Assembly: GCA_019914945.1 (NCBI GenBank)
Contig: CM034112.1
Coordinates: 7,200,001-7,264,000, forward strand
DNA length: 64,000 nucleotides
Direction of reading: 5' to 3'
Origin: Typha latifolia
Lineage: Eukaryota; Streptophyta; Magnoliopsida; Poales; Typhaceae
In this document: positions 1-11,460 of the stretch, one piece after another
Position numbering within the stretch: the stretch's first letter is position 1
Layout of the letters: the number at the start of each line of letters is the position of its first letter
Notes under the pieces: model-generated
What the model was told of the DNA's origin: nothing
The model's database searches: none
Seen by the model: only the letters and a program-made list of their open reading frames with translations
Made by a program: the position numbers and the translations under genes

Positions 1-6
1 AAACTC

Positions 7-3000
7 TTGGCTAATAGATTAAAACCTTATCTGCCTGAGTTAATTAGTTTTGAGCAAACAATTTTCATAGCTGATAGACACATGCATGATAATATTGCTA
101 TGGCTCATGAAATTGCAAATTTTATCAATTCTACTAAGTGTAATGATCATTATATAGTGATAAAGGTTGACTTGGAAAAGGCCTATAACCGTCTAAATTG
201 GGAGGTCATTTCCAAAGTCATGGGTTTGATAGGCTTTCCTAATACTTTTGTGGGACGGATAAGTTCTTGTGCTACTTCCCCCTCCTTTGCTATCATAGTG
301 AATGGTTTTCCCTCGAACTGATTTAGAGGGGAAAGAGGTATCCGACAGGGCGATCCCCTATCTCCTTATTTATTCATTATGGTTCCTGAGATATTTACTC
401 GGTTTATGAATATTGCTATTGCCTGTGGGGATATTTATAGTTTGGTAATAATGTTTGTATCTCTCATTTGATGTATGCAAATGACCTCCTAGTGGTGATT
501 AAGACTAATACTTTGTCTTGTGATTCCCTGATGGAAATCTTTGATAAGTATGCATGGCTCACCAACTTAAAGATTAATAGATCTAAGTCGGAGGTCTACT
601 TTCTCAAAAAATTTCTAGACCTAAGTGTGTTAATACCATTCAGGCCCTTAAAATCAAAGAGGGGAGCTTTCCTTTTAAGTATTTGGGGCCTAAAGTTTCC
701 CCTAGCCGATTGCTTATTAGGGATCACGAAGACTTTTTAGCTAAAGACAATAGTAAGTTATCTACTAGAAGTGAATTAGCCTTAGGCGGTATATTTGATG
801 TTCTCAACTTGGACTCCTTTTACAGTGGCTATCGTATTGCTAAGTTGTCTAGGAACTTCCTTTGGAACAACAACATATTGGGAAATGGTCTTCATTTGAT
901 TGGCTGGGATCAAGTGACCAAGTCTAAAAAAAAAAGATAGTGGGCTTGCCATTAGGGATATGCTGGCTACTAGGATCACTCTAATGGCAAAAAACATCCA
1001 GCAGATTCTTAATGGTGGCAATGACTTGTGGACCCAAGCCATGTGTTGTAAGGTATGGCAACCTGCATCCATAGTTTTATAAAAATACTAAGGAAGTGTT
1101 CTTGGAACTGGAAGTTGGTCCTTTCGGCTCTGACCGAGCTCAACGGTGGGTTCACTAAGATTATTAGAAGTTGTTCAAACACTAAAATTTGGAAAGACTC
1201 ATGGATTGAGCCCATCCCTTTCAATTGATGGTCGACCAATTTTAATATCGGCCATAGAAATTCTATTTCTCATGTCTCTCAACTTATTACCAATGGTATT
1301 TGGGATCACCAAAGTATTGTGACCATTTTTAGTAAAGATCAGCCTGACTCTTCCTAAGCATCAATATCCCTCTTTGGGCTTCAGAGGATTTCTAGGTTTG
1401 GAGATTACATTCTTTTGGGCAGACTTCTTCTAAATATGCTTACCATCTCGTTCGGGCTCCTAATAACTAAACACGTAGATGGATGAGTTGGGCTAAGATC
1501 TGGTTGCTGTTTGTGCTTGCTAAAATTAAGACCTTTTTATGGAAGTTAGCTTGGGGTTGCTTGCCTATAAGGGCTCATCTCTGACACTAGGTACCCCGTT
1601 TGCCTTCTTGAGATGAAAACTACTAATCATCTATTCTTTCAGTGTAGAGTGGCGGTCACTCTATGGCAATTTGTTAATAACCTTTCAATTACTATTTATT
1701 TTGAGGATAGATGGCTAGAAGGTTGTTGGCTCAATGAGGGCGACGATTTGCCAATATCAAACAAGGCTAGAATTCATGTATGCATTGTTGTCATGCTTTG
1801 CCAAATCTGGAAATATAGGTACAAAGTTCGTTTTACAAATAAATGAGAAGATCTTGATAAGTTTTGGCTTTGTATCATTTCCTTAGAGCATCTCCAAACG
1901 GGCTCCAAAACACCAAATTTGGAGGCCGATAGAGATCCAACTGGGCTTTAAATAGGGCTCCAAATTTGGAGCCTACCACAATGGAACTCCAATTTGGAGC
2001 CCCATCTAAAAATTTGGAGCCCAACTCCAATACTATTTAACTTTTAAAATGCCAATTTTGCCCTAGAAAAGCTTAATCCAAAATTTTAAATTTCGTATGT
2101 ATCTTTTATTAAATAATCTAGTTAAACAAACTGACTATATAATTAGTTTTACTAATCAATTTTCAACAAAAATAGTACCATTGGAAAAGTCTCGTCGAGA
2201 TCTTTAAATTGAGTCTAATATTAAATTATTTAAGTTATTTTAAATTTTTTATTTTTATTTCGTGTAATATAATTTTGATACGTTTAATTAAAAAAGTAGT
2301 AATTTAAAATTATTTATGAAACTATTGAATATAAAAATATCGATGAGAGTGTTTTAACTATATATTTTTTTTATTAATATATAGTGATGGTTAAAATAAT
2401 AATATTAAGAGGACTTATTAAGTGATTTAAAATATAATATATAAATATGCATATTATATTAATTAAATAATAAATATAAAGCTTGATGCATTAGAGTGCA
2501 CCAGGCTCTTGGCTCTATATTTGGAGCTCCTTGGAGATGCTTGTAATAGATGAATATATTGCTCAATTATTTGTCGGAGCTTTGAAGCCTACCCCAACTC
2601 CCACTCCTATCCAATGGCAACCTCTCCCACTTGGGTGAGTAAAGGTTAATAGTGATGGTTTCTTTATCAGTAGGACTAAAAAGGGAGGGGCGAGTTTTAT
2701 AGTTCGATAGGCTAATGGTAGTCCAATTATTGTAGGTTCTCGATGTGGGCCTTATAAGTCTACGTTGATTACCAAAGCCACAACCATTAGGGAAGTACTA
2801 AGGAGCACTGCATAAAGAAATTTCACAAATGTCTAGCTCAAGACAAATTCTATTGTGCTGGTTAATATCTTAGCCAAGGGTCAGCCGCCTCGATGGTCCA
2901 TTTCTACTATCATTGATGATATCAAAATGTTAACTAATAATTTAACAATTGTAAAGTTACTCATATTTTTAGGCAAGCTAATCGTGCTATATATTGGCTT

Positions 3001-3060
3001 GTTTGTAAGGGTATGAGCCTAGGCTTCGGGTGTACTTGGGATAGGGTTTACTCTTCTGCA
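7..3060 (+). pseudogene. LINE ORF2 remnant: reverse transcriptase, zf-RVT, RNase H
   Basis: Reverse transcriptase pieces are readable in more than one frame. 7-321 gives the palm region with DLEKAYNRLNW. The next stretch reads GIRQGDPLSPYLF around 340-375, and 468-740 starts with the catalytic box written YAND instead of YADD. 1613-1846 gives the zf-RVT-like NHLFFQC segment. Around 2632-2700 is the RNase H start (VKVNSDG), and around 2970-3060 its C-terminal part (frame-corrected QANRAIYWL). Many in-frame stops and frame changes show it is dead. The second Asp of the YADD box is kept, but the first is Asn. The enzyme would have copied LINE RNA at a nicked target. Confidence 0.85.
1886..2542. 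mobile_element. MITE with GAGCATCTCC termini, inside the LINE relic
   Basis: The left end GAGCATCTCCAA (1886-1897) is matched in inverted orientation by TTGGAGATGCTT (2531-2542). Subterminal copies of a TTTGGAGCC-like motif lie inside both ends (around 1900-2030 and 2505-2530), and the core is AT-rich without coding potential. The flanks are TTA on the left and GTAA on the right. This suggests, but does not prove, the 3-bp TTA/TAA duplication typical of PIF/Harbinger (Tourist-like) MITEs. LINE coding sense resumes on both sides, so this is a later insertion. Confidence 0.6.
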
Positions 3061-3186
3061 TGTTAATAATTTGATTAATGGGCTCATATATTTAATAAAA
3101 TGTATATGGGTCTGCCATTAATGTTAAGCCCACTTAAGTGATCTGTAAGTTTAAATTTATTTTTGGGCTTTAAAAATATAATTAAG
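3061..3186 (+). repeat. Copia 5' LTR, first part
   Basis: This matches the first 126 bases of the 3' LTR at 15212 with about nine substitutions. It begins TGTTAATAAT just after the CTGCA duplication and stops at ...AATTAAG, where the T-rich tail of the inserted LINE starts. Confidence 0.92.
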
Positions 3187-3228
3187 TTTTTTTTTTTTTT
3201 TTGATAATAAGAGCTTTATTAAGCTGGC

Positions 3229-6200
3229 TTAACGCCCAAGTGGGGTTAAGGCGTCGAAAGTTAGTCGGTTACAAAGTTCCGCGGGAATGGGGTCCCCCGG
3301 CCTTAGCCGGACGGAGAGCGACGCAGCCTTGCCCCGTTTGGCCGCCCAGTCGGCCGCACGGTTGGCTTCTCGGTATGTATGGGTGAGGCGATAGTTTGGG
3401 AGAGAGCCGAGCCATGATTTGCACTCGGCAACTAGGTTTCGGAGCTCCTAGGGGCAGCCGAGCTCCGACTTCATGATCCGCACCAGCTCGAGAGAGTCGG
3501 TTTCTACCACCACCTGCCCTTGGTCCCTAGCTAGGACTAGCCCGAGCCGGAGGGCCATGCCCTCGGCTTGTAAGGCCGAACCGGCCGGTGTGGGCTCCCA
3601 AGCTGCCTGCAGGAGCGCGCCGTCTGCTGACCTGAGCACAGCTCCAACTCCCGCTTGGTAGTCGCCCGGTGCGTGGGCGCCATCCACGTTCACTTTGGTC
3701 CAGCCAGGGGGTGGGGCCACCCATTTGCTTTCGGTCCGTGGTCTAGTGTGCTTGGGCGGTTGCCGGTTTGGTTTGGCGTAGTCCCGAGCAAGTTGCACCG
3801 CCCTACGGACTGCCGTTTGCGCCGTGTCGTTTTCGCCTCGGAATACCCGCGCATTCCGCTGTTTCCACACCGTCCAGAGGGTTGCCGCAATTAAGGCTTT
3901 GCAAGCAGGGTCCTGAGTTTCGTCGCAGAGCCAGTCAGCTCCGACGTGGCTTATCTCGGTTGGAGTCCCGGCTTGCTCCTGAGCTAGCAGGGCCCACACT
4001 TCCAACGCGTATCTGCATGAGAAGAATAGGTGGTCTCGTCGTCTCCGGTGTATGCCGCACTGGGGCGCACTTCTCGCCCGGCCCGATGCGGAGCCCATAC
4101 GAGGTAGGCTCGGGTGGGCGGTCTGCCCCAGCAGAGCTTCCAAATAAACAGGTGAACCCGCGGCGCCAACGGGAGCTGCCACAGCGCTCGCCACCCATCC
4201 CAGCTGGGCTGGCTGCCGGGTTGAAGGTGGTTGTAGATGGACTTAGCTCGTGGCTCTCCTTCCCGGTGTGGCCACCAGATCCATCTGTCTGGCTCTTCGG
4301 TCCTTATCGAGAGAGCCGAGGTGATTTCGAAGGCTAGGTCCGACCCGGCGTCCGACAGTAGTCTTTCGCTTGGCCAGCCCTTCAGGTCGCTCACTAGTAG
4401 CTTCTCGTCCAGCAGGCTAGGGTGCATGCAGCGCGGTTGCCGGGTCCACGGGATTGGAGTGATCCATGGGTCTACAGCTGCCCGGGTTGATCGGCCGTTG
4501 CCCACCAGCTTGCGGCAGCTTGTTCGCATGGTTAAGGCAGTTCTGGAGAGGGCCCGCCATACCCAGGAGGCCTTGGGAGGCGTGTTCGGATCCCATGGGT
4601 TTAGCACCCCGTATTTTGCCGTTAGGATGCGAACCCATGGTTTATCTACCTGGTTCAGCACTTGGAAGAGCAGCTTCCCGGCGAGTGCCGTGCGGGCCTG
4701 CGTGAGCTTTAGAATGGCCAGGCCGCCTTCTTCCTTAGGGCGCGTGGCTGTGTCCCATCCGATGAGGTGCATACCACGTCTGTTGCCATTTTCCCATAGG
4801 AAAGCTCTGGCTTTCTTGGTGATGGCTTCCAAGACTGAGTCCGGCAACCACGTGCTGCCCATCCAGTATGCGGGGATCGCTAGCATGGTGGCCTTGATGA
4901 GCGTGAGCCTGCCGGCCATCGAGAGAACACCTCTTTTCCAGCCCGCTAGCTTCTTCACCACCCGATCGACTAGGTGGTTTGTGTTCCTTCACCTTGATAC
5001 GTTGGCTCGAGATTTGGACACCTAGGTAGGTGAAGGGCATGCGGCCTGGTCGGAGTCCGGGGAGTTGCGGATAGTCTCCTTCTCTTCGCTTTGATCCATT
5101 GTGGCAGGAAAAGCTCAGATTTATCGAGGTTTACATTCTGGTTTGTCAGCCGGGAGTACTTCTCTAGGCAGTCGAGGATCGCCGACACGGTGAGGGGCGT
5201 GGCTTGTGCTGTGACCAGCAGATCGTCCGCGTAAAGCATATGGGTGAGCTGGACGTTCCCCGTTCTGAAGCCCTGAAGATGGCCTGAAGTAGTCTTTTCA
5301 TTGAGCAGACTCGTCAGGTTTTGGGAGACCAGGATGAAGAGGTATGGCGATAATGGGTCGCCCTGCCACAGCCCGCAGTGTGGCAGCAGCCACTCGGTTT
5401 GCTGTCCGTTGATCTGGAACGCGAATCTCGGTGAGGTAACACAAGCCATGGTCCATTTGCACCATTGCTCAGGGAAACCCATTCTAGTTAGCGTCTGGTG
5501 CACCGCTGCCCAACTGACGCGGTCGAAGGCTTTCTCCATGTCAAGCTTGAGCATCAGCAGCGGTGGCTCTCCTCTGTTGTGGTGCATCGAATGGGCTATT
5601 TCTTGGGCCGCCAGCGTATTGTCAGAGATGCTTCTGCCGGCAATGAAGGCCGCTTGCTCCGGCCCGACTAGCTTGGGTAGGAGGGCTTTCATGCGTTCCA
5701 CGAGGATTTTGGAGATGATCTTGTAGCTGACATTACACAGCGAGATTGGGCGGAAGTCCTTTACACAGGTGGGGCTGTCCTTCTTCGGAATTAGGGTTAC
5801 TAGGGTTCTGCCCCAGTGGTGGGGCAAGGTGGCATGGCGGAAGAAGTGGCTTATGGCTTCGCAGAGGCCGCTGCCCATGACATCCCAGAACTTGATGTAC
5901 ACCTCCACCTGCAGACCATCAGGGCCCGGAGCTTTGCCCCGAGGGAGATTCCACAGGGCTTTTTTTATTTCTGCCTCAGATACTGCACCGGTGAGATGCT
6001 CAGCTTCGTCCGGGGTTATCCTAGGCAGGGATGGCCAGCTGGTGGGTTGGGGATCATTTGAACTTATCGGGCTCTATAGGGCTGTAGAGAACGCGTGGAA
6101 GGCCGCCTCCACTTCTTCCTTGGATTGGACCCACCTTCCGTCGTCTTGGAAGATGCCGGAGATCCTATTGCGGTGGTGACGTCGGATTGTCGCCGTGAGG

Positions 6201-7298
6201 TGGAAGAATTTGGAGTTGCGATCGCCTTCTTGAACCCATTGGAGTCTCGATCTCGCAGCCATTTTATGTTGATCTGTCTGCTGAGGGCTGCCTTGTGGTG
6301 GTAGAGGCTCCGGAGTCTGCCGAGGCCGTCAGCTGGAAGGTTTCCGGCGGCATCCAGCTGCTCTGACACCTCAAGCTCCTGACAGATATCGACCAGCTTG
6401 GCTTCAAGGTCGCCTACTGTGTCCCGACTCCAGCGTTTCATTTTTGCTTGGAGTTGGCAGATCTTGTGGGTGAAGGTGTGCATGGGGTTCCCGCGGCTTC
6501 CGGCAACCCACACTTCCCTCGCTATCTCGCTCGCTCTCCTTGTAATCTAGCGAGCAGTTCGTAGCGGAAGGGACGCGCGGTTGGAGGGCTGGGCCGCGGG
6601 GTTGACAGGAGGAGTGGTGCATGGTCGGAGGCTGTGCGGTCGAGATGCCTGACTTTGGCCATTGGGTGCTGTCCAAGCCATCTGGTGTTTGCCAGCACTC
6701 GGTCCAGCCTCACCCATATGCGCCGGCTCCCAGCTTGGTTATTGCACCACGTGTAGGGCAACCCCTCGAAGCCGAGGTCGCATAGACTAGCAGCTTCGAT
6801 GAAGTCGGCAAAAGCTTTTCCCTTCGGGCCGAGCTCGATCGTTCCGCTACTTTTCTTCTCGTTAATGCTGAGGTAGGCGTTGAAGTCCCCTGCCACCACC
6901 CAAGGAATGTTTATGGTGGCGAGCTGGAGGAGCTCGTCCCATAGGTGTTGCTGTTCTCTCAGGATGTTACTTGCATAGACCACCGACATGAGCGTGGTGT
7001 TGCCGGTCTTGGAAGTGAAGACGAGGTGTGCAGCATAGCGTGAGGTTGCTAGGATATCCACCCATCCCAGCTTGGTCTTCCACAGGATGATGATCCCAGG
7101 AGCTTCCTACCACGGCACTGAGAACCAAGACCAGCATCTCCCCACAGCTTTGGCCACCGTGGCTGCCTTGGCCCAGTCCGCATGTGTTTCAAGGAGGACC
7201 AGAATTTCCATCTTGTGCTCCCGGTTGAGATCCCGGCATCTATCCAGGACCTCTTTTTTCATGGCACCCCTACAGTTCCATATCAAGGCCTTATTCAT
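3229..7298 (-). pseudogene. LINE ORF2: endonuclease, reverse transcriptase, RNase H (broken)
   Basis: In reading direction, the APE-type endonuclease starts at 7298 with NKALIWNCRGA. It has one in-frame TAG at about 7107, then GDFNAYL and SDHAPLL down to about 6522. Frameshifts follow near 6540 and 6262, and another in-frame TAG lies near 6071-6073. The RT domain then runs in one frame to about 4970, with APGPDG, DMEKAFDR, QGDPLSPYLF and an intact YADD box. A frame change near 5090 leads to TYLGVQI and the thumb region (4961-3984). A further shift near 4090 leads to the zf-RVT-like HLFFSC and the RNase H (VNVDGA, AEGMAL, ETDS). A last stop or shift at 3448 precedes REANRAADWAA, and the true stop is at 3229-3231. 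All domains are present, but at least two stops and about five shifts make it inactive. Confidence 0.9.
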
Positions 7299-7326
7299 AA
7301 TTAAACTATTGGAGGTGTGGGGGACC

Positions 7327-9282
7327 TTAGTGTAACCTGCCTCGCTTAGAGGTAGGTGCTCTCTCCGCGCCTACTGCTGCTGGCTCGACTGCATTGCCGT
7401 CCGTTTCCATGGAAACTGCTTCTGAGTGCATGGACGTGGTTGGGTCCACCAGGGCGAGTTGCAAGTTGGTATCGTCCTCGTCCATGCTGCATTCGGCATT
7501 GTGCTGTTGGGCCGGTAGGAGAGCTTGCCGGACGGTTAGCACTAATCCTTCGTGGCTAGCCTGAGAGCTGGGGTCCTTGGAGGGCTCCGGCGTGGTCCGA
7601 AAGCTTGCCATGCCGTCTTGAAATATCTCTGGCGGGTACGTGGACGAATGGGTCTGGCTTCGGATGGTTTTGACGTACGCGGAGCGAACGGACCCAGCGT
7701 GGCCAGAGCCTAGGCGGATGTCAATCCCATTTATGGTGGCCACCCTACTGGCTTGGACAGACTCGACGTATGCATGTGAGCCTACGGTTTCTTCCGCCTT
7801 GCCATCGCTTCCAATTAAATGAGCATTCCACGTGTCGGGTGTGGGTTCCTCCCTGGCGGTTGCTTGCATGGATGGAGCAAGGTTACTCTCACGTCTGGGT
7901 CTAGGAGCTTGCTTGGACGCCTTTCTTTGAGGGCCTCGGAAGTGTGTGGCGCTGTTCTCCCCTGACGCGGCTTTGCCGCTTTCCTCTTCTTGGTGTACTT
8001 CGCCTTCCTTGGGGTACGAGCTGCACTGCGCTCGGGCTTGTGGCTGTGGAGTGCTCTTTCCGTCTGTTCGAGGGCTGCCGTTAGGCGGTTTCCTCTTGGC
8101 CTCTTGGTGGTGTTTAGGGTTGTTTGACGGAGCATGTTGGCTGGGTGGCCAGCCAGGCTGCTTTTTGCCGTCGCCGTGATCTCCCCGGAATCTTGGTTGG
8201 TTATGCCATATGGGTGCAGCCTGGGCGGGCTGCACCGTCTCCTTGACTTTTAGTTGCTCTGCCTGCGGCCTCCTATTGGCCTTCCTTTGCACCGTCAGCC
8301 ATGGGCCGTAGACAGAGCTAGCTGGAGCTGCTTCCGGGTCTACAGGAGTGGTTCCTTCACCCGTAAGGACCTCTTCCTTGGTTGCTTCGGCCTGACCGCT
8401 CGCTCCGGTTGTTTCCCTTTCCTTGCTAGGCTCCTTGCATCGTTCTTCCTTGTGACCTATCCTTCCACACTTGTAACAGATGTCTGGGATACTTTCGTAG
8501 ATGATCGTCTGTTCCAGCTCGTCTTCTTTTGGGCCAAGCCACACTACCGTTTTCAGCGGCTGCGAGAGATCGATTTCGATGCATACGCGAGCGAAATGGC
8601 TTCTGGTGTGATCCATGGTTGTTTCGTCGACACCCAGAGGTTTCCCGAAGTAAGCTGCTACCTGGATGAGAGCTTCCAACTCCCAGTATTCCTTTGGGAG
8701 GTTATGGAATTGGACCCAAGTCGGAGCAGTGTCAAACGCTGCTAGGGAGGGTCTGAAGTTGTTCTGCCATGGTATCAGCTTCAGGACTTTCCCGGTGATC
8801 GTCCATGGGCCGTTGCTCAGCACGTAGTCCATGTCTTCATCCTTGTCGAACCGGAACGCGTAGAATCCATTATCCATGTCAGAGGCGGAGAATCCAGAGA
8901 TGCCACGCCATAGTCTAGCGAGGATGCTTTTGAGTCGTTCTAGGGGAAGTCCTCTGCCCAGGAACTTCCCAAAGAGGGTGCGCTTCCATTTTTCCCTGCA
9001 TTTGGCCAACACCTCGGGGTCGACGATGACACAGTCAGTCGTTTGCTGCTTGAGTTTGGCAAGTATTTCAGCCGGGATCCTCCCTATGTTTTCCTTTGGC
9101 CGCCCTTTGTTGGCCGCTACTAAGGCCTGTGGTTCGTGGTTTGTCTGCTCGGGTCCCGGGGGCGGGTTGGCTTCCTTCTCTTTGGCTGGCTTGGACGCCG
9201 TGGCCCTTCTTAGGTGGACGTCTTCTCCTCCAGCAGGGGCTGGGGGCCTATTTCCGTCGTTTTCTGTTTCGCAGGAGCTCAT
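7327..9282 (-). CDS. LINE ORF1 protein, DUF4283-like with CCHC zinc knuckle (open)
   Basis: An uninterrupted 651-codon frame. I start it at the ATG at 9280-9282 (MSSCETEND) because the upstream part of the same frame reads into antisense Copia LTR. Residues around 70-250 look like DUF4283, an RNA-binding region typical of plant LINE ORF1 and copied in many plant gag-like proteins. It ends in a zinc knuckle CYKCGRIGHKEERC (about residue 270). The C-terminal half is long, polar and Pro/Gln/Lys-rich, probably disordered. By family knowledge it coats LINE RNA in the RNP. The stop is about 30 bases before the ORF2 start, as usual for these elements. It could still be expressed, but ORF2 is dead, so any use would be in trans. 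Confidence 0.85.
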   Translation of the reverse strand: MSSCETENDGNRPPAPAGGEDVHLRRATASKPAKEKEANPPPGPEQTNHEPQALVAANKGRPKENIGRIPAEILAKLKQQTTDCVIVDPEVLAKCREKWKRTLFGKFLGRGLPLERLKSILARLWRGISGFSASDMDNGFYAFRFDKDEDMDYVLSNGPWTITGKVLKLIPWQNNFRPSLAAFDTAPTWVQFHNLPKEYWELEALIQVAAYFGKPLGVDETTMDHTRSHFARVCIEIDLSQPLKTVVWLGPKEDELEQTIIYESIPDICYKCGRIGHKEERCKEPSKERETTGASGQAEATKEEVLTGEGTTPVDPEAAPASSVYGPWLTVQRKANRRPQAEQLKVKETVQPAQAAPIWHNQPRFRGDHGDGKKQPGWPPSQHAPSNNPKHHQEAKRKPPNGSPRTDGKSTPQPQARAQCSSYPKEGEVHQEEESGKAASGENSATHFRGPQRKASKQAPRPRRESNLAPSMQATAREEPTPDTWNAHLIGSDGKAEETVGSHAYVESVQASRVATINGIDIRLGSGHAGSVRSAYVKTIRSQTHSSTYPPEIFQDGMASFRTTPEPSKDPSSQASHEGLVLTVRQALLPAQQHNAECSMDEDDTNLQLALVDPTTSMHSEAVSMETDGNAVEPAAVGAERAPTSKRGRLH

Positions 9283-9315
9283 TTTCTCTTTGATGTGTGT
9301 TAAATGTTGATATGG

Positions 9316-9636
9316 TTGATATGGTTCTAAATGTGTAGAAGCCCATGGCATAATTAATGGACTTGTGACGATAAAGCTTATTGGGTTGTGATCCCTGAGG
9401 GAGGTTTTAATAAAATATTGATTCAGTTCCTATTCCCATTATGTGTGAAACTGAAAGGTGTGAAAAACCCATCCCTTAGAATTTCTCAACCATCGCCTTC
9501 ATCTTCCTTCTTTCTTTTAGTATCAATGGCAATGTCTATCGATTCAGGTTCGTTTTTCTATTATTTGAATATCTCTAGAATTATATCTACATGATTTAAC
9601 TGATCCTGTTTTATTGGATTTATTGAAAGTCTTTCA
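9316..9636 (+). repeat. Copia 5' LTR, second part
   Basis: Colinear with 15338-15657 of the 3' LTR and ends in the same ...GAAAGTCTTTCA. Together with 3061-3186 it restores a 447-bp LTR. Confidence 0.92.
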
Positions 9637-9638
9637 AT

Positions 9639-9650
9639 TGGTATCAGAGC
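9639..9650 (+). other. Primer-binding site of the Copia element
   Basis: TGGTATCAGAGC, complementary to the 3' end of plant initiator tRNA-Met, lies two bases after the 5' LTR end. It would prime minus-strand cDNA. Confidence 0.9.
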
Positions 9651-10558
9651 GGTGTTGAATTATGTTTGATATAATTTTTTGAGAATTAAGATTGCCATCA
9701 TTTTCTTCCTCTGAAATTTTGGAAATTACAGTTCATGATTCAGGATATATAAAAAATGAATTTTTTTTTTTAAATTTTGAAAGACTAAAGCAATTGATTG
9801 GATCTGTTCATCAAATGGAGATATTTTTTGTTTTATATGGTTGTATGCAATTGGTAAAAGATTATATAAATCTTTTCATGTTTCAATGAATACTTTACTA
9901 AATTTTTAATCGGGATTCAGATTCAGTAGGGTCACGTGAATCCATTTTAGTGAATTCATATTTCAAAATTTTCTTCTCACGGCTTGCATCACGGGATCGC
10001 TCCGTGAGAAAAGTCGCTCGGCAGTCGCGTTATTTGCGATCGTTCGTCTCTTCGACTTTTGCTGCGCCGACGACTGTAATTTAATTTGCAGTAATTATTT
10101 AAGTTAATTCTTTCAATTATAGAAATTAAAGATTTTGGCCATAATTCTTTTGGATTTAAGGATTAACTCGTAATCATTCTAGAAAAATAATTCAAAATGG
10201 ATTAGTTGAAACAATATGTTGCCAAACTGACCGCTATTGTGTAGATTAGTCTATTGTGAATAATTAATTGTTTATATGTGTATGTAAATTTATGCGGATA
10301 TTAGTTGGCCCAAAGGAAAATTAATATTTGGCCGAATTGCATATATAGATGTGGTGATAAACATGTGACGACTATGAAGTTTTTCATGTAATTAGTAAAT
10401 CTATCCAAAGATAGAATTATTAATTGACATGATTTATTATCAATGTTTGATCACTATGATAAGAATACCATTTACAATTAATATTACTGTCCAAAGACTT
10501 GATATTAATGTTGTGCTAGGTATTTTTTTTATTTTTATTTTTATTTTTTTGGAATTAA
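9651..10558 (+). other. Copia 5' untranslated leader
   Basis: AT-rich leader between the PBS and the first gag-like frame. I see no coding evidence. It includes a short more GC-rich patch near 9980-10070 and a T-rich run at about 10520-10550. It belongs to the retrotransposon, not to a host gene. Confidence 0.6.
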
Positions 10559-11460
10559 TTGTTTAACAGTTGTGAGTTTTCTTTATTTTATGCAACAAAC
10601 TCAATATCTGCAAATGTTAACAACATCCCTGTACTTAATGGTACAAATTTCATGAAATGGAAAGATCACGTTATGATCATGTTAGGCTGCATGAATCTTG
10701 ACTATGCATTTAGGTATGATCGCCCTACTGATCTGAACAACGAAAGTACTGCTGAGTAGAAAATTGCATTTGAGAAATGGGAATGATCAAATCGCACGAG
10801 TCTTATGATCATGAAGCTGTCCATTTCGGAATCCATTAGAGGCTCAATTCCTGAAGAGGAAAATGCCAAATCTTTCCTCAAACAGATAGCATATCGATTC
10901 ACTGCAAATGAAAAGGTCGAGACAAGCACTATTCTAACTAAGCTTGTCTCAATGCGGTATCGAGGAAAGGGAAGTATCCGTGAGTACATTATGGAGATGT
11001 CCAATCTCGTGACAAGACTAAATGCACTAAAGTTAGAGATGTCTGATGACATACTCGTGCACTTAATCTTGATATCTCTTCCTATACAATTCAGTCAGTT
11101 TAAAATCAGTTATAACACACAAAAGGAAAATGTGGACTTTGAATGAGCTTATAGCTCAGTGTGTGCAAGAGGAAGAGAGACTAAAGCATGAGACATCTAA
11201 GAGTGCTCATTTAGGATTCACCTCGGAGGACTCGAGCAAGAAAAGAAAGAGGACAAACAATAAAGATAAAAGTAAGAAAAATGCAGAAAGTGAGACTTCA
11301 GGCCATAAAGAGCAAAAGAAATAGAATCAAGAATTCAACTGTTTCTTCTACAAGAAAGCGGGCCATATGAAGAAAGATTGCCCCAAGTACGCCAAATGGC
11401 ATGTAAAGAAAGGTATGCTTCTGAACTTTGTCAGTTCAGAAGTTAATTTAGCAATTGTGC
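10559..11460 (+). pseudogene. Copia gag remnant with CCHC knuckle
   Basis: Gag of the UBN2 type: VLNGTNFMKWKDHVMIML near 10640-10690, then the helical capsid-like part at 10805-11146. An in-frame stop lies near 10757 and a single-base frame change near 11130, where ENVDFE meets the sense continuation WTLNELIAQCVQEE. A Lys-rich segment (11220-11320) precedes a zinc knuckle CFFYKKAGHMKKDC at about 11341-11382. The knuckle ligands (C-C-H-C) are intact. Gag packages element RNA into particles; this copy is broken. Confidence 0.85.

Larger units (their letters stand above)
1..3060 (+). mobile_element. Old LINE (non-LTR retrotransposon) relic, left part
   Basis: Decayed non-LTR retrotransposon running left to right and cut by the window edge, so the endonuclease half is missing. 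In order it shows a reverse transcriptase, a zf-RVT-like region and an RNase H region. The element is interrupted at 3060 by the Copia element and resumes at 15663, where the RNase H tail and a T-rich 3' part follow. It also hosts a MITE at 1886-2542. Stops and frameshifts throughout make it the oldest layer of the nest. The family assignment rests on reverse transcriptase motifs and domain order; the exact LINE clade is not determined. Confidence 0.85.
3187..9315 (-). mobile_element. Younger LINE inserted in the Copia 5' LTR
   Basis: Nearly full-length non-LTR retrotransposon on the minus strand. Its poly(A) tail appears as a T run at 3187-3202, preceded in LINE sense by an AATAAA-type signal near 3215. 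The order in LINE sense is ORF1 (CCHC protein), then endonuclease, RT, zf-RVT and RNase H. It splits the Copia LTR between 3186 and 9316. The 5' junction carries a tandem 9-mer TTGATATGG (9307-9315 and 9316-9324), and I could not define a clean target duplication. It is visibly more GC-rich than its surroundings. It is the youngest layer of this nest. Confidence 0.9.

Noticed and set aside
3655..5726. Plus-strand open frames up to 262 codons.
   Set aside because: They are shadows of the GC-rich minus-strand LINE ORF2, whose domains are recognisable.
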